Positions 27,004 to 37,971 of a stretch of 64,000 nucleotides of DNA are shown here, in pieces. How positions within the stretch are numbered: the stretch's first letter is position 1; each line of letters starts with the position of its first letter. The notes under the pieces were generated by a model. The model saw nothing but the letters and a program-made list of their open reading frames with translations. It had not been told where the DNA came from and searched no databases. The stretch spans positions 1 to 64,000 of the forward strand of contig NZ_JAFCLN010000002.1 of NCBI RefSeq assembly GCF_018129385.1, written 5' to 3'. The translations under genes and the position numbers were made by a program. The DNA is from Bradyrhizobium lablabi. Its GTDB lineage: Bacteria > Pseudomonadota > Alphaproteobacteria > Rhizobiales > Xanthobacteraceae.

Positions 27004-28590
27004 TTAGTACGCATTCTCGCTCTTGGTCATCAATGCCAGCGGCGTCTTCAGCAGGATGTAGAGATCGAACAGCACCGACCAGTTCTCGATGTAATAGAGA
27101 TCGAACTCGACGCGTTTCTGGATCTTTTCCTCATTGTCGATTTCGCCGCGCCAGCCGTTGATCTGCGCCCAGCCGGTGATGCCCGGTTTCACACGATGGC
27201 GCGCGAAGTAGCCGTCGACCGCTTCGTCGAACAGCCGGCTCTGGAGCTTGCCCTGCACCGCATGCGGGCGCGGGCCCACCAGCGAGAGATTGCCCTTGAA
27301 GACCACGTTGAAGAGCTGCGGCAACTCGTCGAGCGAGGTCTTGCGAATAAAGCGGCCGACGCGGGTGACGCGCGGATCGTTCTTGGTCACGACCTTTGAG
27401 GCGGTCGGATCGGCCTGGTGATGGTACAGCGAGCGGAATTTGAAGACGTCGATGCGCTCGTTGTTGAAGCCAAAGCGCTTCTGGCGGAACAGCACCGGGC
27501 CGGGACTGTCGAGCTTGATGGCGAGCGCGACGATCGCCATCACCGGCAGCGCCAGCAGCAGGCAGATGCCGCCGACCACGCGGTCGAACAGCCATTTCAT
27601 CACCAGATCCCAGTCGGTGATCGGCGCCTCGAACACGTCGAGCGTCGGGACCTCGCCGAGATAGGAATAGGAGCGGGGACGGAAACGCAGCTTGTTGGTA
27701 TGCGCTGATAGCCGGATGTCGACGGGCAGCACCCACAGCTTCTTCAGCATTTCGAGGATGCGCGTCTCGGCCGAGATCGGCAGCGCGAACAGCACGAGGT
27801 CGACGCGGGTGCGGCGGGCGAACTCGACGATGTCGTCGACCTTGCCGAGTTTCGGGCTGCCGGCGCAGGTATCGAGCGCGCGGGCATCGTTGCGGTCGTC
27901 GAACACGCCGAGCACGCGGATGTCGGAATCGTCCTGGTTCTTGAGCGCCTCGACCAGCTCTTCGCCGTTCTTGTCGGAGCCGACGATGATGGTGCGGCGG
28001 TCGAGCCGGCCCTGACGCGCCCAGTTCCGCACCAGCGCGCGCACGAACACGCGTTCGGCGATGAGGGCGGCAAGGCCTGCAAAGAAGAAGGCCGACAGCC
28101 ACAGACGCGATATCTCGTTGCCAAGCTTTGCAAGGAAGGATGCGCCGATGAACAGCAGGAACACGAAGGCCCAGGATGAGATCATCCGTGTCATCTGCCT
28201 GACCTGGCCGCGGAACACCTGCACTTCATAGATGTCGGCGGCCTGGAAGCAGATGATCGCGGCTACCGTCATGCCGAGAATGGCGGCGATATATTCCCAG
28301 TAGAAGCCGCTGATCTTTGCGGCATAGCCGAGATAGAGGCAGATGCCGATGCTGCTGATCAGCACGAAATCGGCGAGGCGCACCGCGCCGGCGATCACGA
28401 TCGGCGAATAGGCGCGGCCGACCTTCTGGTTGGTGACGGAGAGGGCGGCAGGCGACAGCCTGCGTCGGCGTTCGATCGGCGGGCGCCCGGCGGGCGCAGT
28501 CATCGCGGCTGTTGCCGCGGCATCCAGCATCGAGCGAGTATTGATCGGTTCCACGTTAGTCCACATCCGTTCTTGGCGGCACGTAAGCAT
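27004..28590 (-). CDS. Undecaprenyl-phosphate sugar phosphotransferase (initiating enzyme)
   Basis: 528 residues. Basic N-terminus, about four membrane helices (residues 60-190), a nucleotide-binding CoA-binding-like domain with [14 protein letters not shown], a further membrane helix ([20 protein letters not shown]) and the catalytic bacterial sugar transferase domain with [32 protein letters not shown] and [11 protein letters not shown]. It loads the first sugar phosphate onto the polyprenyl carrier. An alternative start is the ATG at 28566. Confidence 0.92.
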   Translation of the reverse strand: MLTCRQERMWTNVEPINTRSMLDAAATAAMTAPAGRPPIERRRRLSPAALSVTNQKVGRAYSPIVIAGAVRLADFVLISSIGICLYLGYAAKISGFYWEYIAAILGMTVAAIICFQAADIYEVQVFRGQVRQMTRMISSWAFVFLLFIGASFLAKLGNEISRLWLSAFFFAGLAALIAERVFVRALVRNWARQGRLDRRTIIVGSDKNGEELVEALKNQDDSDIRVLGVFDDRNDARALDTCAGSPKLGKVDDIVEFARRTRVDLVLFALPISAETRILEMLKKLWVLPVDIRLSAHTNKLRFRPRSYSYLGEVPTLDVFEAPITDWDLVMKWLFDRVVGGICLLLALPVMAIVALAIKLDSPGPVLFRQKRFGFNNERIDVFKFRSLYHHQADPTASKVVTKNDPRVTRVGRFIRKTSLDELPQLFNVVFKGNLSLVGPRPHAVQGKLQSRLFDEAVDGYFARHRVKPGITGWAQINGWRGEIDNEEKIQKRVEFDLYYIENWSVLFDLYILLKTPLALMTKSENAY

Positions 28591-28669
28591 GCGCGTGCCG
28601 CGGCGGAATTCCCCACCGGACGGACTTAGAGGACAAATCGGAAGAAACGGTTACAGTGGTAAAGATTGG

Positions 28670-29806
28670 TTAACGATTGGCAAATGCGTCGCGATAGCCG
28701 GCGAGAACACCCTCGACCATCGCCTTCTGCGAAAAATGCAGGAAGATGCGCTCGCGCAGCGACCTTGCGCGCGCCGCCGTCGCCTCGGCATCCTCCAGCG
28801 CGCCTTCGATGGCATCGGCCATCGCGCCGGCAATGCCGGGTGCGAACAGCGCGTCGGAATGGTCGGGGCCGAAGATTTCCGGAATGCCGCCAACATTCGC
28901 GGCGATCATCGGAATGCCTGCCGCCGCCGCCTCGATCACGACATAGGGCATGGAATCGCCGCGCGAGGGGACAACCAGCAGTTGGCCTTTGGAGAATCCG
29001 TAGCGCGCCTTGACGTGGCCGAGGAAGCGGACGGCCTCGCCGAGGCCGAGGCGGGCCACTTGCGCTTTCAGATGCTCCATCTCCTCGCCGTCGCCGCCGA
29101 GCGTCAGCGTTACCGGCCTGCCGTCGGCGCGCAGCCGCGCCACCGCATCGATCAGGAGGTCGGCACCCTTGATATGGCGGAACTCGCCGACATAGGCGAC
29201 GTCGGTGGCGTCATCGGCTTTCGTGACCGGATCGAATTCGCCGGCGGTGACGCCGTTGAACACAGTTCGCACGAGTGCCGTCGGCGTGCCGATCATGCGT
29301 TGATAGGTGTCACGTGCAAATGCACTTTCGAACAGGAACAGTTCCGTGTTGTTCATCAGCGCCCGCTCGAGGCGGCTGTAGAGCTGGCCTTTGACTGTCG
29401 AGAGCGGATAGTGCAGCGAGCCGCCATGCGGGGTGTAAACGCGGATGGCGTCCTTCGAGGCGCCGCGCATGCGAAGAAATGCGCCAGCTTTGGCGCCGTG
29501 GCCGTGCAGTACATCGGGCTTGAGGCGTCTCGCCAAACGCGTGAACTGCGCCCATGTCACGAAATCGAGTGGATTCGGTTCGCGCCTGATTGCAACGCGA
29601 TGGACGCCGAGCTTCATGCGCGGTGCGATCTCAGCCAATGCCTGATCAGCGCGCTCGCCGCCGGTCAAGCTGTCGGCGATGATACCAACATGGTGGCCGC
29701 GATCCGCCTGGCCGTTCGCGAGATCAAGAATATGCCTGATAATGCCGCCAACAGGCGCGCGCGTCGCGTGCAGAATGCGTAGAGGCTGCCCTTCCACCAT
29801 GGGCAT
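28670..29806 (-). CDS. GT4-family glycosyltransferase
   Basis: 378 residues, GT-B fold: N-terminal TRAPVGGIIRHILDLANG and C-terminal nucleotide-sugar region VVPSRGDSMPYVVIEAAAAGIPMIA with the EX7E-like pattern. It starts 2 bases after the stop of the Wza-like gene, so they are coupled. The second ATG at 29800 is an alternative start. Adds a sugar during exopolysaccharide repeat-unit assembly. Confidence 0.88.
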   Translation of the reverse strand: MPMVEGQPLRILHATRAPVGGIIRHILDLANGQADRGHHVGIIADSLTGGERADQALAEIAPRMKLGVHRVAIRREPNPLDFVTWAQFTRLARRLKPDVLHGHGAKAGAFLRMRGASKDAIRVYTPHGGSLHYPLSTVKGQLYSRLERALMNNTELFLFESAFARDTYQRMIGTPTALVRTVFNGVTAGEFDPVTKADDATDVAYVGEFRHIKGADLLIDAVARLRADGRPVTLTLGGDGEEMEHLKAQVARLGLGEAVRFLGHVKARYGFSKGQLLVVPSRGDSMPYVVIEAAAAGIPMIAANVGGIPEIFGPDHSDALFAPGIAGAMADAIEGALEDAEATAARARSLRERIFLHFSQKAMVEGVLAGYRDAFANR

Positions 29807-29808
29807 GA

Positions 29809-30453
29809 TCAGAACCAGCGTTCGCCGACGAGCACGGTATCGCCGGGCCCGATCGGGGTGCCCGGCGGAACGACGAAACGGCCGGTGCCGGACGCATCCG
29901 TATGCGTGACCGTCACGCGGTCCCGTTTGGCGCGTGGCGTAAATCCGCCGGCGATGGCAACTGCGCTCTCCACCGTCATGTTCGGTACATAGGGGTATTG
30001 TCCGGGCGCCGCCACCTCGCCGAGGATGAAGAAGGGACGGTAGGCCTCGATCTCGACCGCCACCGAAGGCTCGCGAATGAAACCGTTGCGCAAGCGGCCG
30101 GCGATTTCGGCGGCTAGCCCTGCGGGCGTGCGGCCGCGCGCCGGCACCGATCCGATCAGGGGCATGGTGATAGAACCCGCGGCGTCGATCGCATAGGTGT
30201 TGGTCAGACCCTCCTGGCCGTACACCACGATGCGCAGCCTGTCGCCGGCGTCGAGGTGATAGGACGAGTCGTAACGGACAGGCGCCGGTGCGGCATAGGC
30301 GACCGGCATGGCTGGCGGCACGTAGGTCTGGCCGTAGGCGATCGTGTCGAGGCTGGCTTGCGGCGCCACTGCAACCGGCGAGGTCCGCCGCATGCAGCCC
30401 GACAGCGCGAGCGCAGCCATTAGACAGACAGCGACGGGGCGAGCGCCCTGCAT
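29809..30453 (-). CDS. Polysaccharide export outer membrane lipoprotein (Wza-like)
   Basis: 214 residues from the ATG at 30453; an upstream GTG at 30468 lacks a better site. A lipobox is visible (LALSGC). The poly-export domain (YHLDAGDRLRIVVYGQEGL) is followed by one SLBB-like domain (TVESAVAIAGGFTPRAKRD). Shorter than E. coli Wza, as in GumB/ExoF-type proteins. It forms the outer-membrane export channel and is divergent from the GumC/Wzc-like gene. Confidence 0.87.
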   Translation of the reverse strand: MQGARPVAVCLMAALALSGCMRRTSPVAVAPQASLDTIAYGQTYVPPAMPVAYAAPAPVRYDSSYHLDAGDRLRIVVYGQEGLTNTYAIDAAGSITMPLIGSVPARGRTPAGLAAEIAGRLRNGFIREPSVAVEIEAYRPFFILGEVAAPGQYPYVPNMTVESAVAIAGGFTPRAKRDRVTVTHTDASGTGRFVVPPGTPIGPGDTVLVGERWF

Positions 30454-30636
30454 TGGAGAGAATCCCACAAACTATTGAGCGCGATTAAGGACTTTCATGG
30501 TTAACAAAACATGACCGCGCGAAGGCGGCGGGCGCTGTTCAGCCCTGCAAATAGCGCGGATTAACCCAGCGGCAACCTTAATGGAGTGTAATCGCGCCCG
30601 TTGAAGTAGAGTCGTTGCGTCCCGCGGGAGTGTGCG

Positions 30637-32937
30637 ATGCGTTTGGCGTTCTGGCGTGCAGGCAAGGTCAAGTCGGCGGTACAGCGGGCGATCCCGAAGA
30701 AGCCGGTGCCCGCTGTCACCTACCAGCCCGATGTTGCTCACGAGCCTGCGCCTGCCGTCACCGAGAACGGCGACCTCGATCTGCGCGCGCTGGGGTATGC
30801 GCTGGTGCGCAAGCGCGGCTGGATTATCGTCCCGACGGCGCTGGCGCTCGTGCTCTCCATCACCGCCGTCAATCTCATCACGCCGCGCTACAAATCCGAA
30901 GCCCGCATCCTCATCGATGGACGTGAGAACGTGTTCTTGCGCCCGAGCGGCGAGCGCAATGAAGAGCGCACGTCGCTCGATCCGGAGGCGGTGACCAGCC
31001 AGGTGCAGCTCGTACAGTCGCGCGACTTGGCGCGCGAGATCATCAAGAAGAACAGGCTGGCCGAGCTGCCGGAATTCGATCCTGTGCTCGGGGGGCTTTC
31101 GCCGCTGAAATCGATGCTGGCGCTGTTCGGCATCGGCCGCGACCCGTTCTCGCTGACGCCGGAAGAGCGCGTGCTCGATGCCTACTATGAGCGCTTCACC
31201 GCTTACGCCGTCGACAAGTCGCGGGTAATCGTCGTCGAATTCCAGTCGCGCGACCCCGAACTTGCCGCGCGCGTCGCCAATTCGATCGCCGAAGGCTATC
31301 TCGTGCTACAGCGCACCGCGCGGCAGGAGCAGGCGAAATCTGCCGGGCAGTGGCTGTCGGGCGAAATCGATCTGCTGCGCAAGAAGGTGGCCGAAGCCGA
31401 CACGCGGGTCGAGGAGTTCCGTTCCAGATCGAGCCTGTTCGTCGGCACCAACAACACCACGCTGTCGAACCAGCAGATGGGCGAGATCAACACCCAGTTG
31501 AACAACGCCCGGGCGCTGAAGTCGGATGCCGAGACCAAGGCGAAGCTGATCCGCGAAATGCTCCAGACCGGCAAGCCGCTCGAAGCCTCGGACGTGCTCA
31601 ATTCGGAATTGATCCGGCGCCTGTCGGAGCAGCGTGCGACGCTGCGGGCGCAGCTCGCCGAGCAATCCTCGACGCTGCTCGACGGCCATCCCCGCATCAA
31701 GGAGCTGAAGGCGCAGCTTGCCGATCTTGACCGGCAGTTGCGCGACGAGGCCAGCAAGGTCTCGCGCTCGCTCGACAATGACGCCCGCATCGCCGGCGGC
31801 CGGGTGGAGAGCCTGAGCGCGAGCCTGGATCAATTGAAGAAGCAGGCCACCTCGACCAACGACCAGGACGTCAAGCTGCGCGCGCTGGAGCGCGACGCCA
31901 AGGCGCTGCGCGATCTCCTGGAATCCTATCTGGCGAAATATCGTGAAGCGACCACGCGCGAAAATATCGACACCGGTCCCGCCGACGGCCGCATCATTTC
32001 CCGCGCTAGCGTCTCCAACGTCCCGGCCTATCCGAAGAAGCTGCCGATCGTCCTGATCGCGACATTGGCCACGCTACTGCTCACATCCGGCCTGGTTGCG
32101 ACCGGCGAATTGTTGCGCATGACGGTGCCACGGGCTGTTGCTCCTGTCACAGCGGCGCCAGTGATGCACGCAGCCGAGCGTGAACCTGTCATGGAGCGTG
32201 AAGCTGTCATTGAGCGCGAGCCGCTCATCGAGACCACGTCCTTGCAGCCCGAGGTCGAAGCCGAAGCTGAAGATGAGGCAAAATCCGATTTCGCCGAAGC
32301 AGCCATCGTTCCCGATGCTGAAGCTGCCGCCTCGCTCAGCGAGGTCGAGCAACTGGCCGAACAACTGCGCAGCGCCGGCAGTGCCGCGCACAAGGTCACC
32401 ATCCTCGGTACCGCGCCGGGCGAGGGCATTACGCTGACAGCATTGACGCTGGCCCGCCTGATGGCGCGCGAGGCCAAGGTGGTCGTGGTCGATCTTGCCG
32501 CCACGTCGCAGATGATATCGGCGGCGTCGGTCGATCCGAACGCGCCGGGCCTTGCCGAGCTGATGCAGGGCGAGGCGTCGTTTACGCAAATCATCACCAA
32601 GGACAGATTGTCACGCGTTCAACTCGTGACCGCGGGGCGTCCCGGCTTTGACCGTGCGCTGCTGCAATCGCCGCGGGTGACGCTCGCCATCGATGCGCTG
32701 CTGCGGGTCTATGACCATGTTCTGCTGGACGCCGGCACTGCCTCCGACTTGCCGGCTGAACTGCTCACCGCGCATGCCCGCGCGGTGGTGGTGCCCGATG
32801 CCGGGATGGAAGCGGGCGCTCGCACGCAGATGTGCGAACAGCTCGAAGCCGTCGGCTTCGCAGAAGTAACGATGCTGAGCAAGGCCTGCCAGCCGTCTGA
32901 TACGGTCGAGGTCGGACCGCGCGTGGTCGCCGCCTGA
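30637..32937 (+). CDS. GumC/Wzc-like polysaccharide co-polymerase with degenerate ATPase
   Basis: 766 residues: Wzz domain with a first membrane segment at about 60-80, a long periplasmic coiled coil (about 200-430), a second membrane segment (about 467-490), a variable acidic linker and a C-terminal P-loop-like domain (about 586-760). The Walker A loop reads GTAPGEGITL (591-600) with Ile598 where the lysine should be. Walker A' (VVVVDLAA) and B-like (HVLLDAG) strands remain. No C-terminal tyrosine cluster is present. It controls chain length and export, probably without kinase activity. Confidence 0.87.
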   Translation: MRLAFWRAGKVKSAVQRAIPKKPVPAVTYQPDVAHEPAPAVTENGDLDLRALGYALVRKRGWIIVPTALALVLSITAVNLITPRYKSEARILIDGRENVFLRPSGERNEERTSLDPEAVTSQVQLVQSRDLAREIIKKNRLAELPEFDPVLGGLSPLKSMLALFGIGRDPFSLTPEERVLDAYYERFTAYAVDKSRVIVVEFQSRDPELAARVANSIAEGYLVLQRTARQEQAKSAGQWLSGEIDLLRKKVAEADTRVEEFRSRSSLFVGTNNTTLSNQQMGEINTQLNNARALKSDAETKAKLIREMLQTGKPLEASDVLNSELIRRLSEQRATLRAQLAEQSSTLLDGHPRIKELKAQLADLDRQLRDEASKVSRSLDNDARIAGGRVESLSASLDQLKKQATSTNDQDVKLRALERDAKALRDLLESYLAKYREATTRENIDTGPADGRIISRASVSNVPAYPKKLPIVLIATLATLLLTSGLVATGELLRMTVPRAVAPVTAAPVMHAAEREPVMEREAVIEREPLIETTSLQPEVEAEAEDEAKSDFAEAAIVPDAEAAASLSEVEQLAEQLRSAGSAAHKVTILGTAPGEGITLTALTLARLMAREAKVVVVDLAATSQMISAASVDPNAPGLAELMQGEASFTQIITKDRLSRVQLVTAGRPGFDRALLQSPRVTLAIDALLRVYDHVLLDAGTASDLPAELLTAHARAVVVPDAGMEAGARTQMCEQLEAVGFAEVTMLSKACQPSDTVEVGPRVVAA

Positions 32938-33211
32938 ATGGTGCGGACCACCGCTGATTCCTGACCGGTGCGTTCGGGCCGGGGTAATCCCCGACGGCAG
33001 GTTGCGGCGCGGAATAGATAGCGGCGACCGGACGGCGTGATCCAGATCAATGCCGCCGCTCGACAGTCGCCCAAGGAATTCGCACAGTAAGTTGCTCAAC
33101 CCGTTTTTCCGGGCTGGACGCTTCGCGGCTGGGTCGCGCGCTCGTGTGCGCGGCCAGCCGCGATCCCGACTCCGCCGCCGCCCGCTGTTCGGTGATCTGG
33201 AGCATGCCACA

Positions 33212-33790
33212 ATGATACGCTGTCTCGCTGCTTTCGCTGTCGGCGCCAGCCTGTTCGCACCAGTTGCGCACGCCAACGATGCCTTGGAAGCCAAGGTGCG
33301 GGCCTATATCCCGGTCGTCTCCCTTGCCAAGGCATGTGACATCAGGGTCAATGACGCCACTTTGGGTGACCACCGCGCCGTGCTCGAAGCGGTGAAATCC
33401 GACGCGAACGCCAACAAACTCGCGTACCGCGTCCATTACGAAGCGCAGACGGCCTACATCAAGGCCCGCGACGGGGGGCAACGGGTCACCTTCTGCAAGG
33501 ACTTCATCGCAGCCAACAGCCAATACGCCAAGGCGCGCTTCACCGCCGTGGTCGAGGCCCACATGAGCGACGTCAGCACCAGCGTGCAGAAAGCGATTGC
33601 CCACAACGTCTGCGGTGCGCCCCCCGTCAAGCTGTCCAGGGCCGACTGGAAGCCGTACGCGCTCATCAAAAAGATGCTTCAGAACGAGCAAAAGTTGGCT
33701 AAGGAAAACGCCGAGACGAACGGCTGGAACGCCGCCGAGGAAACAGCAGCGGTCACGGAACAGTTCTGCGCGGCGGTAAAAACCCGATGA
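33212..33790 (+). CDS. Secreted protein of unknown function
   Basis: 192 residues from the ATG at 33212, which opens a signal peptide (MIRCLAAFAVGASLFAPVAHA). The mature part is helical with four cysteines (in KACDIR, TFCKDF, HNVCGAP and EQFCAAV), possibly two disulphides. No family recognised. Confidence 0.6.
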   Translation: MIRCLAAFAVGASLFAPVAHANDALEAKVRAYIPVVSLAKACDIRVNDATLGDHRAVLEAVKSDANANKLAYRVHYEAQTAYIKARDGGQRVTFCKDFIAANSQYAKARFTAVVEAHMSDVSTSVQKAIAHNVCGAPPVKLSRADWKPYALIKKMLQNEQKLAKENAETNGWNAAEETAAVTEQFCAAVKTR

Positions 33791-33935
33791 GCATCGGGAT
33801 CGCCGTTAATGCTTTGTTAACCATCTTCAGGCACCCGTTGGGCGGGGCTGCTGAACACAGTGTGCGTGGGCCAACGAGCTCGTTTATCACCCGTCCCGGT
33901 GACGGCTCCTGGCTCTCCAATTGGTGGAGTAAGCC

Positions 33936-34058
33936 ATGCCAGAACTCGACAAAGTGCAGGCCGAAGAAGATTTGCTCTTCGCATTCACATCCACGATTGC
34001 CGCCGCTCTTGGCATAGGCTTGCCGCTGGCGGTAGCGATTATCTGGATTTGCTCCTGA
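33936..34058 (+). CDS. 40-residue membrane microprotein
   Basis: ATG at 33936 lies 6 bases after a strong GGAG element. The product starts with an acidic helix (MPELDKVQAEEDLLF) and ends in one hydrophobic segment (AAALGIGLPLAVAIIWICS). The clean ribosome site and membrane-protein composition support a real gene. No family recognised. Confidence 0.55.
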   Translation: MPELDKVQAEEDLLFAFTSTIAAALGIGLPLAVAIIWICS

Positions 34059-34721
34059 TAATCCCATCCGTTCCGCCGGGCGTTTGTTTGCGTACTTCCG
34101 TACCGGAACAACGATTTCGTTGCGGAAAATACCCTGACGGGTCGCGGTCGTGCGATCGCCCGGTCGCTAGGCTATTCGCTTACTTCATGACTTCACGGAC
34201 GGTCTGGTGATCGGGGTTGAGCGATCCGGTCAGGTGGATGACGTTCGTTGTCACGTCGGGCAAATTTGGCGGCATTGCCGCCGTCTCGGCTGCGATGCTT
34301 CAGCCACAACTCGATTTATGAACACGCGCTCCGGTGATGAACTCACCGGCAATTTCGGCCGGCGCAACACATGCGATCGGCCATTGCAAGCGGGCTTCCT
34401 TGCCAGGTTCACTCAAATGAGTTTTCGAGCGCGCGCTTCACAAATTCGTGCGGATCGGGTTTGGCAAACGTGAAACTTAATTTACTTGAGACGACCGCAG
34501 TTGATTGCAATGCTGGGTCGTCATCTGGCGTCGGGGCCCGCAGACCCCCGGCATTCCAAGACGGTTCGCCGTCCAAGTTCTGCTCATGCCCGAGATCGTT
34601 GGACCTCGGAAGCTGAGCATTTGGACGGACATGTGAACCACACCTCTCCGAAATGTCCCGCCAGCTTCCGCTGGTTCCGCTCGGACGCGCTTGGCGCGGT
34701 GAAACCGGCTAGGGCGGCCTG
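34059..34721. other. Intergenic stretch, no gene seen
   Basis: 663 bases ahead of the RND pump, with a less GC-biased composition than its neighbours. No convincing frame, terminator or RNA. It must include the efflux promoter; decayed sequence is possible. Confidence 0.45.
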
Positions 34722-37700
34722 ATGAACCTGGTGTCGTTTGCATTGCGACGCCCGATCTCGCTTTTGGCGATGGTCGTAGCCGTTGCATTGGTAGGACTTC
34801 TGGCGGTCGATCGCATGTCGCGGGATATCTTCCCGGACCTCGGTGTGCCGGTCCTGTACGTGGCTCAGCCGTACGGCGGCATGGATCCGGCTCAGATGGA
34901 AGGGTTCATCGTCAACTATTATGAATACCACTTCCTCTACATCACCGGCATCGAGCATGTCGAAAGCAAATCGATCCAGGGTGTAGGGCTGATCAAGCTC
35001 CAATTCCATCCCGGCACCAACATGGCGCAGGCCACGGCCGAGACGGTCGGTTACGTCGACCGCGCCCGCTCCTTCATGCCAGCCGGAACCGTGCCGCCTT
35101 TCGTGATGCGATTCGACGGTGGCAGCGTTCCGGTCGGCGACCTCGTCTTCTCCAGCAAGACGAAAACCGTCGCGGAGCTTCAGGACGCCGCGCTGTTCAA
35201 GGTGCGCCCCTTGTTCGCGACCTTGCCAGGCGTGTCGGCGCCGCCGCCCTTTGGCTCGAGCCAGCGCACCATCCTCGTTAGCTTGAATCCTGACAAGCTG
35301 CGCTCCTACAATATGTCTCCCGACGAGGTGGTGCAGGCTTTAGGTAGAGGCAACACGGTCAGCCCTTCGGGTAATGTCCGCATCGGCGACCTCATGCCAA
35401 TGGTGCCGGTCAACTCCGTCGTCGGGGATATCAAGGGCCTGAACAACATTCCCATCCGCTCGCACGGAACGCAGACGATCTTCATACGCGACGTCGGATC
35501 GGTCGAAGACGGCGCCGACATCCAGACCGGCTACGCGCTGGTGAATGGACGCCGCACGGTCTACATCCCAGTCACCAAACGAGCGGACGCTTCCACGCTC
35601 GCGGTCGTCCAGGCCGTCAAAGCCAACCTGCCACGCTTCCAGTCCGTGCTGCCCGATGATGTTGAGGTCAGTTACCAGTTCGACCAGTCCCCCTACGTGA
35701 CGCGCGCCATTCAGGGCCTGTTTATCGAAGGCGCTCTCGGCGCGGTGTTCACCGGCCTCATGGTGCTGCTGTTTCTGCGGGATTGGCGCAGTTCGCTCGT
35801 TGTGGTCTTGAACATTCCGCTTGCGATTCTCGCCTCGGTGACGGCGCTCTGGGTATCGGGCCAGACCATCAACATCATGACCTTGGGCGGGTTGGCGTTG
35901 GCTGTCGGCATCCTGGTCGACGAGGCGACAGTCACCATCGAGAACATCCATACTCGCCTTGCCGACGGCCGCAGCCTTCCTCGTGCCGCCAGCGAGGCCA
36001 CGGCCGAGACGACGCTGCCTCGATTCGTGGCGATGCTCTGCGTCCTGGCGGTGTTCATTCCCGCCTTCTTCATGACCGGCGCTGCGCACAACCTGTTCGT
36101 ACCTCTGGCCTTGGCAGTCGGATTCGCGATGGTGGGGTCGTATCTGCTTTCCAGTACCTTTGTGCCGATATTGTCGGTCTGGCTATTGCGCAATCTCGAC
36201 GCACACCAAAAGCCGCAAGAAACGTTTTTCGATCAGCTGCGTGCCAGGTACGATCGGTTCCTGCGCGTCATCATGAGACGGCGACGCATCGTCGTGCTTT
36301 CCTATCTCATGATCAGCGGCGCAATCATTCTCGTGGTCGGCAGTTCGCTCGGCACCGAGATTTTTCCGATCGTGGATACCGGCCAGCTCCAATTGCATCT
36401 CCGGGCTCCGGCGGGAACGCGCATCGAGCGCACCGAGCGGATCGCGCTGCAGACACTCGACGTGATCAAGCGCGAGGTCGGGCCTGATAATGTGGACATC
36501 AGCCTCGGTTTTGTCGGCACGCAGCCGCCTAATTATCCCATCAATACCATTTACCTCTGGAGTTCCGGCTCCGAGGAAGCGGTGTTACAGGTGCAGCTCA
36601 AGCACAATGCCGGAATGCGCATCGAGGATTTGAAGGAGCGGCTGCGTCAGAAATTGTCCCGGGAACTGCCGGGTATACGCTTCTCATTCGAGCCAAGCGA
36701 CATCGTCAGCCGCGTGATGAGCTTCGGCGCGCCGACCCCCATCGAAGTGGCGGTGAGTGGGCCGAACCTTGCCGATAGCCGCCAATACGCCGACAAGCTC
36801 CGAGCCAAATTGGCAGAGGTGCCGACGCTGCGAGACCTGGGATTCGAGCAGGAACTCGATTACCCGACCCTGAAGGTCAACGTAGATCGCGAGCGAGCGG
36901 GCGTACTGGGGGTGACGGCGGATGATGTGGCTAAATCGGTCGTCGCCGGCACGTCATCCAGTCGCTACACTTCCGCGAATTACTGGCCTGATCCCAAGAG
37001 CGGCATTGGTTATCAGGTGCAAGTCGAGATCCCCGAGCACCGGATGAATTCACCGGAGGAGGTGAAAAACCTCCCCATCGCTCGCCGGTCGGGCGGACAG
37101 ATCGACCTGCGCAACGTGGCCGGCGTCACCGACGACACGGCGCTCGGCGAATATGACCGCTACAACATGCAGCGCATGCTGACGCTGAGTGCAAACATCT
37201 CGGGCGAGGATCTCGGACGCACGGCAGCCCGTGTGCAGCAGGCGATCAACGATACGGGAAAGCCACCCGATCGGGTGAACGTGATCATGCGCGGGCAAGT
37301 CCAGCCAATGGTGGAAATGTTCGGAGGCCTGCGTCTGGGACTCTTGATGGCGGTGTTTGTCATTCTTCTGCTGCTGACCGCCAATTTCCAATCGTTCCGG
37401 CTTTCCCTGGCGGTGGGGTTGACGATTCCGGCCGTCGTCGCCGGGGTCGTACTCATGCTTTGGCTCACCCGGACCACGCTCAACATTCAGTCCTTCATGG
37501 GCGCGATCATGGCGATCGGCGTGGCCGTGGCAAACGCCATCCTGCTCGTGACTTTCGCCGAGCGCAGCCGGGTCGCGGGCCGCCAACCATGGGAGGCAGC
37601 AATAGAAGGCGCACGGAGCCGTCTGCGTCCGATCCTGATGACCAGTTTTGCGATGCTGGCCGGGATGATGCCGATGGCGCTAGGCCTTGGCGAAGGCGGA

Positions 37701-37934
37701 GAGCAAAGCGCACCGCTCGGGCGGGCGGTGATCGGCGGTCTCCTCGGCGCAACATGCGCCACGCTCATCATCCTGCCGGCGATCCTGGCCATACTCCAGT
37801 CGCGGCATGCCCGGATCTCCGCGTCGCTCGATCCCGACGACCCGCACAGCCGCTATTTCGAGCCGGAGCCGCGGCTCGCCTCGGTGTCGGATCGTGGCGA
37901 CGGACGCGCTGGGCATGCTCAGGCGGCGGAATGA
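34722..37934 (+). CDS. RND efflux pump, inner membrane transporter
   Basis: 1070 residues, the AcrB/HAE1 length. Two repeats of one plus five membrane helices flank large periplasmic loops. The N-terminal helix ([20 protein letters not shown]) and the TM4 region ([15 protein letters not shown]) are typical, with Asp-Glu at the usual Asp-Asp proton-relay position. The substrate cannot be assigned. The adaptor follows 37 bases later. No outer-membrane partner or local regulator is present. Confidence 0.9.
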   Translation: MNLVSFALRRPISLLAMVVAVALVGLLAVDRMSRDIFPDLGVPVLYVAQPYGGMDPAQMEGFIVNYYEYHFLYITGIEHVESKSIQGVGLIKLQFHPGTNMAQATAETVGYVDRARSFMPAGTVPPFVMRFDGGSVPVGDLVFSSKTKTVAELQDAALFKVRPLFATLPGVSAPPPFGSSQRTILVSLNPDKLRSYNMSPDEVVQALGRGNTVSPSGNVRIGDLMPMVPVNSVVGDIKGLNNIPIRSHGTQTIFIRDVGSVEDGADIQTGYALVNGRRTVYIPVTKRADASTLAVVQAVKANLPRFQSVLPDDVEVSYQFDQSPYVTRAIQGLFIEGALGAVFTGLMVLLFLRDWRSSLVVVLNIPLAILASVTALWVSGQTINIMTLGGLALAVGILVDEATVTIENIHTRLADGRSLPRAASEATAETTLPRFVAMLCVLAVFIPAFFMTGAAHNLFVPLALAVGFAMVGSYLLSSTFVPILSVWLLRNLDAHQKPQETFFDQLRARYDRFLRVIMRRRRIVVLSYLMISGAIILVVGSSLGTEIFPIVDTGQLQLHLRAPAGTRIERTERIALQTLDVIKREVGPDNVDISLGFVGTQPPNYPINTIYLWSSGSEEAVLQVQLKHNAGMRIEDLKERLRQKLSRELPGIRFSFEPSDIVSRVMSFGAPTPIEVAVSGPNLADSRQYADKLRAKLAEVPTLRDLGFEQELDYPTLKVNVDRERAGVLGVTADDVAKSVVAGTSSSRYTSANYWPDPKSGIGYQVQVEIPEHRMNSPEEVKNLPIARRSGGQIDLRNVAGVTDDTALGEYDRYNMQRMLTLSANISGEDLGRTAARVQQAINDTGKPPDRVNVIMRGQVQPMVEMFGGLRLGLLMAVFVILLLLTANFQSFRLSLAVGLTIPAVVAGVVLMLWLTRTTLNIQSFMGAIMAIGVAVANAILLVTFAERSRVAGRQPWEAAIEGARSRLRPILMTSFAMLAGMMPMALGLGEGGEQSAPLGRAVIGGLLGATCATLIILPAILAILQSRHARISASLDPDDPHSRYFEPEPRLASVSDRGDGRAGHAQAAE

Positions 37935-37971
37935 GCAAAAACGGCGAGACGGATTCAAAAAGGCGAACACA

